From: an uncultured Bacteroidales bacterium
Lineage (GTDB): Bacteria > Bacteroidota > Bacteroidia > Bacteroidales > UBA932
Assembly: GCA_934675095.1 (NCBI GenBank)
Contig: CAKUPC010000013.1
Span: 1-41,722, forward strand
Direction: 5' to 3'
Length of the DNA: 41,722 nt
Shown one piece after another: positions 41,390 to 41,722 of this stretch; position 1 is the first letter of the stretch; every line of letters starts with the position of its first letter. Made by a program: the position numbers and the translations under genes. The notes beneath the pieces are model-generated. The model saw nothing but the letters and a program-made list of their open reading frames with translations. It was not told the DNA's origin and did not search any database.

Positions 41390-41722
41390 CTATTTGAATG
41401 ATATGTTAACTCCGAGGAGCACCGTGGCCACGGTCGGATAGAAATCGCAGTAGTCGATGCCGGAACTCCACACGCTCGTGGTGTTCACCTCCGGATCCTG
41501 GCCGCTGTAGGCGGTGAGTGTCGCGAGGTTCTGTCCGGTGACATAGACGCGCAGGTTGTCGATGAGGCTCGTCTCCCTGAACTTGAAGTTGTAGCCTATC
41601 GTGATATTGTCAATCTTGAGGTAGGAACCGTTTTCAAGGTAGTAGTCGGAGAACTGCTCCTTGTTGGCATAGACGACCCCGTCCTTTGCCTTCACGTCCT
41701 TCATGAAGATGTTGTCGGCGGC
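41390..41722 (-). CDS. SusC-like TonB-dependent receptor, C-terminal part only
   Basis: Only the last 110 residues are in the window; the frame is open to the right edge. YLENGSYLKIDNITIGYNF, LRVYVTGQNL, YSGQDPEVN and the final strand ending LGVNISFK are the standard end of SusC/RagA outer membrane barrels. SusC forms the energised import channel for oligosaccharides bound by SusD. Being first in the transcribed order, its promoter lies beyond the window. Confidence 0.93.
   Translation of the reverse strand, partial: AADNIFMKDVKAKDGVVYANKEQFSDYYLENGSYLKIDNITIGYNFKFRETSLIDNLRVYVTGQNLATLTAYSGQDPEVNTTSVWSSGIDYCDFYPTVATVLLGVNISFK

Overview
The window is a chromosomal segment of a Bacteroidales bacterium with fairly high GC. 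The evidence is a SusC/SusD/SusE starch-uptake locus, SurA-like and OstA-like envelope genes typical of the order, several Bacteroidota-only families (DUF4783, a DUF6913-like protein), and promoters of the Bacteroidota type (TTG, 19-20 bases, TAnnTTTG). The composition would fit Rikenellaceae (Alistipes-like) or related uncultured Bacteroidales, but the genus cannot be fixed from this sequence alone.

Layout. 1-1149 (-): a lipoprotein gene running off the left edge and broken by a frameshift. 1179-2615 (-): an AAA_14/DUF4143 ATPase behind a 33-bp-period repeat array. 2761-3669 (-): a short-chain dehydrogenase. 3864-6225 (+): cysS and an exonuclease III gene. 6230-7483 (-): a second AAA_14/DUF4143 ATPase with its own 33-bp-phased operator-like repeats. 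7690-12572 (-): a TonB-dependent receptor, an SGNH hydrolase and a flippase-like membrane protein. 12744-15565 (+): a PfkB/adenosine kinase-like sugar kinase, a DUF6913-like protein and a DUF368 (PopT-type) lipid-carrier transporter. Between the kinase and the DUF6913-like gene lies a 172-bp imperfect palindrome. 15704-15777 (+): tRNA-Arg(UCU) with its own promoter, leader hairpin and terminator. 15854-19231 (-): a LolC/E-type permease, an M16 peptidase and a secreted protein of unknown function. 19451-19711 (+): a gene relic. 19754-22388 (+): dnaX and lptB. 22374-30890 (-): an envelope-biogenesis operon (SurA-like lipoprotein, SurA, OstA-like protein, large NtrY-like histidine kinase) with one strong promoter. 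31106-32230 (+): DUF4783 and queH. 32434-41722 (-): a Sus-like starch utilisation locus transcribed leftwards: susC (3' end only), susD, susE/F-like, then three GH13 enzymes that all carry lipobox signals.

How the genes work together. The Sus locus forms a glucan capture, import and cleavage system. SusD and SusE/F bind starch at the surface, SusC imports it, and the three GH13 lipoproteins cut it. The 22-31 kb operon and the convergent lptB gene together cover outer-membrane protein folding and LPS transport, with a sensor kinase that could monitor the envelope. The two AAA_14 ATPase genes are AT-richer than their neighbours and look like acquired units. Each carries a perfect TTG-N19/20-TAnnTTTG promoter overlapped by, or directly next to, its own phased repeat array, which is the most intriguing regulatory signal in the window. 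A short intergenic repeat family with three copies is also present.
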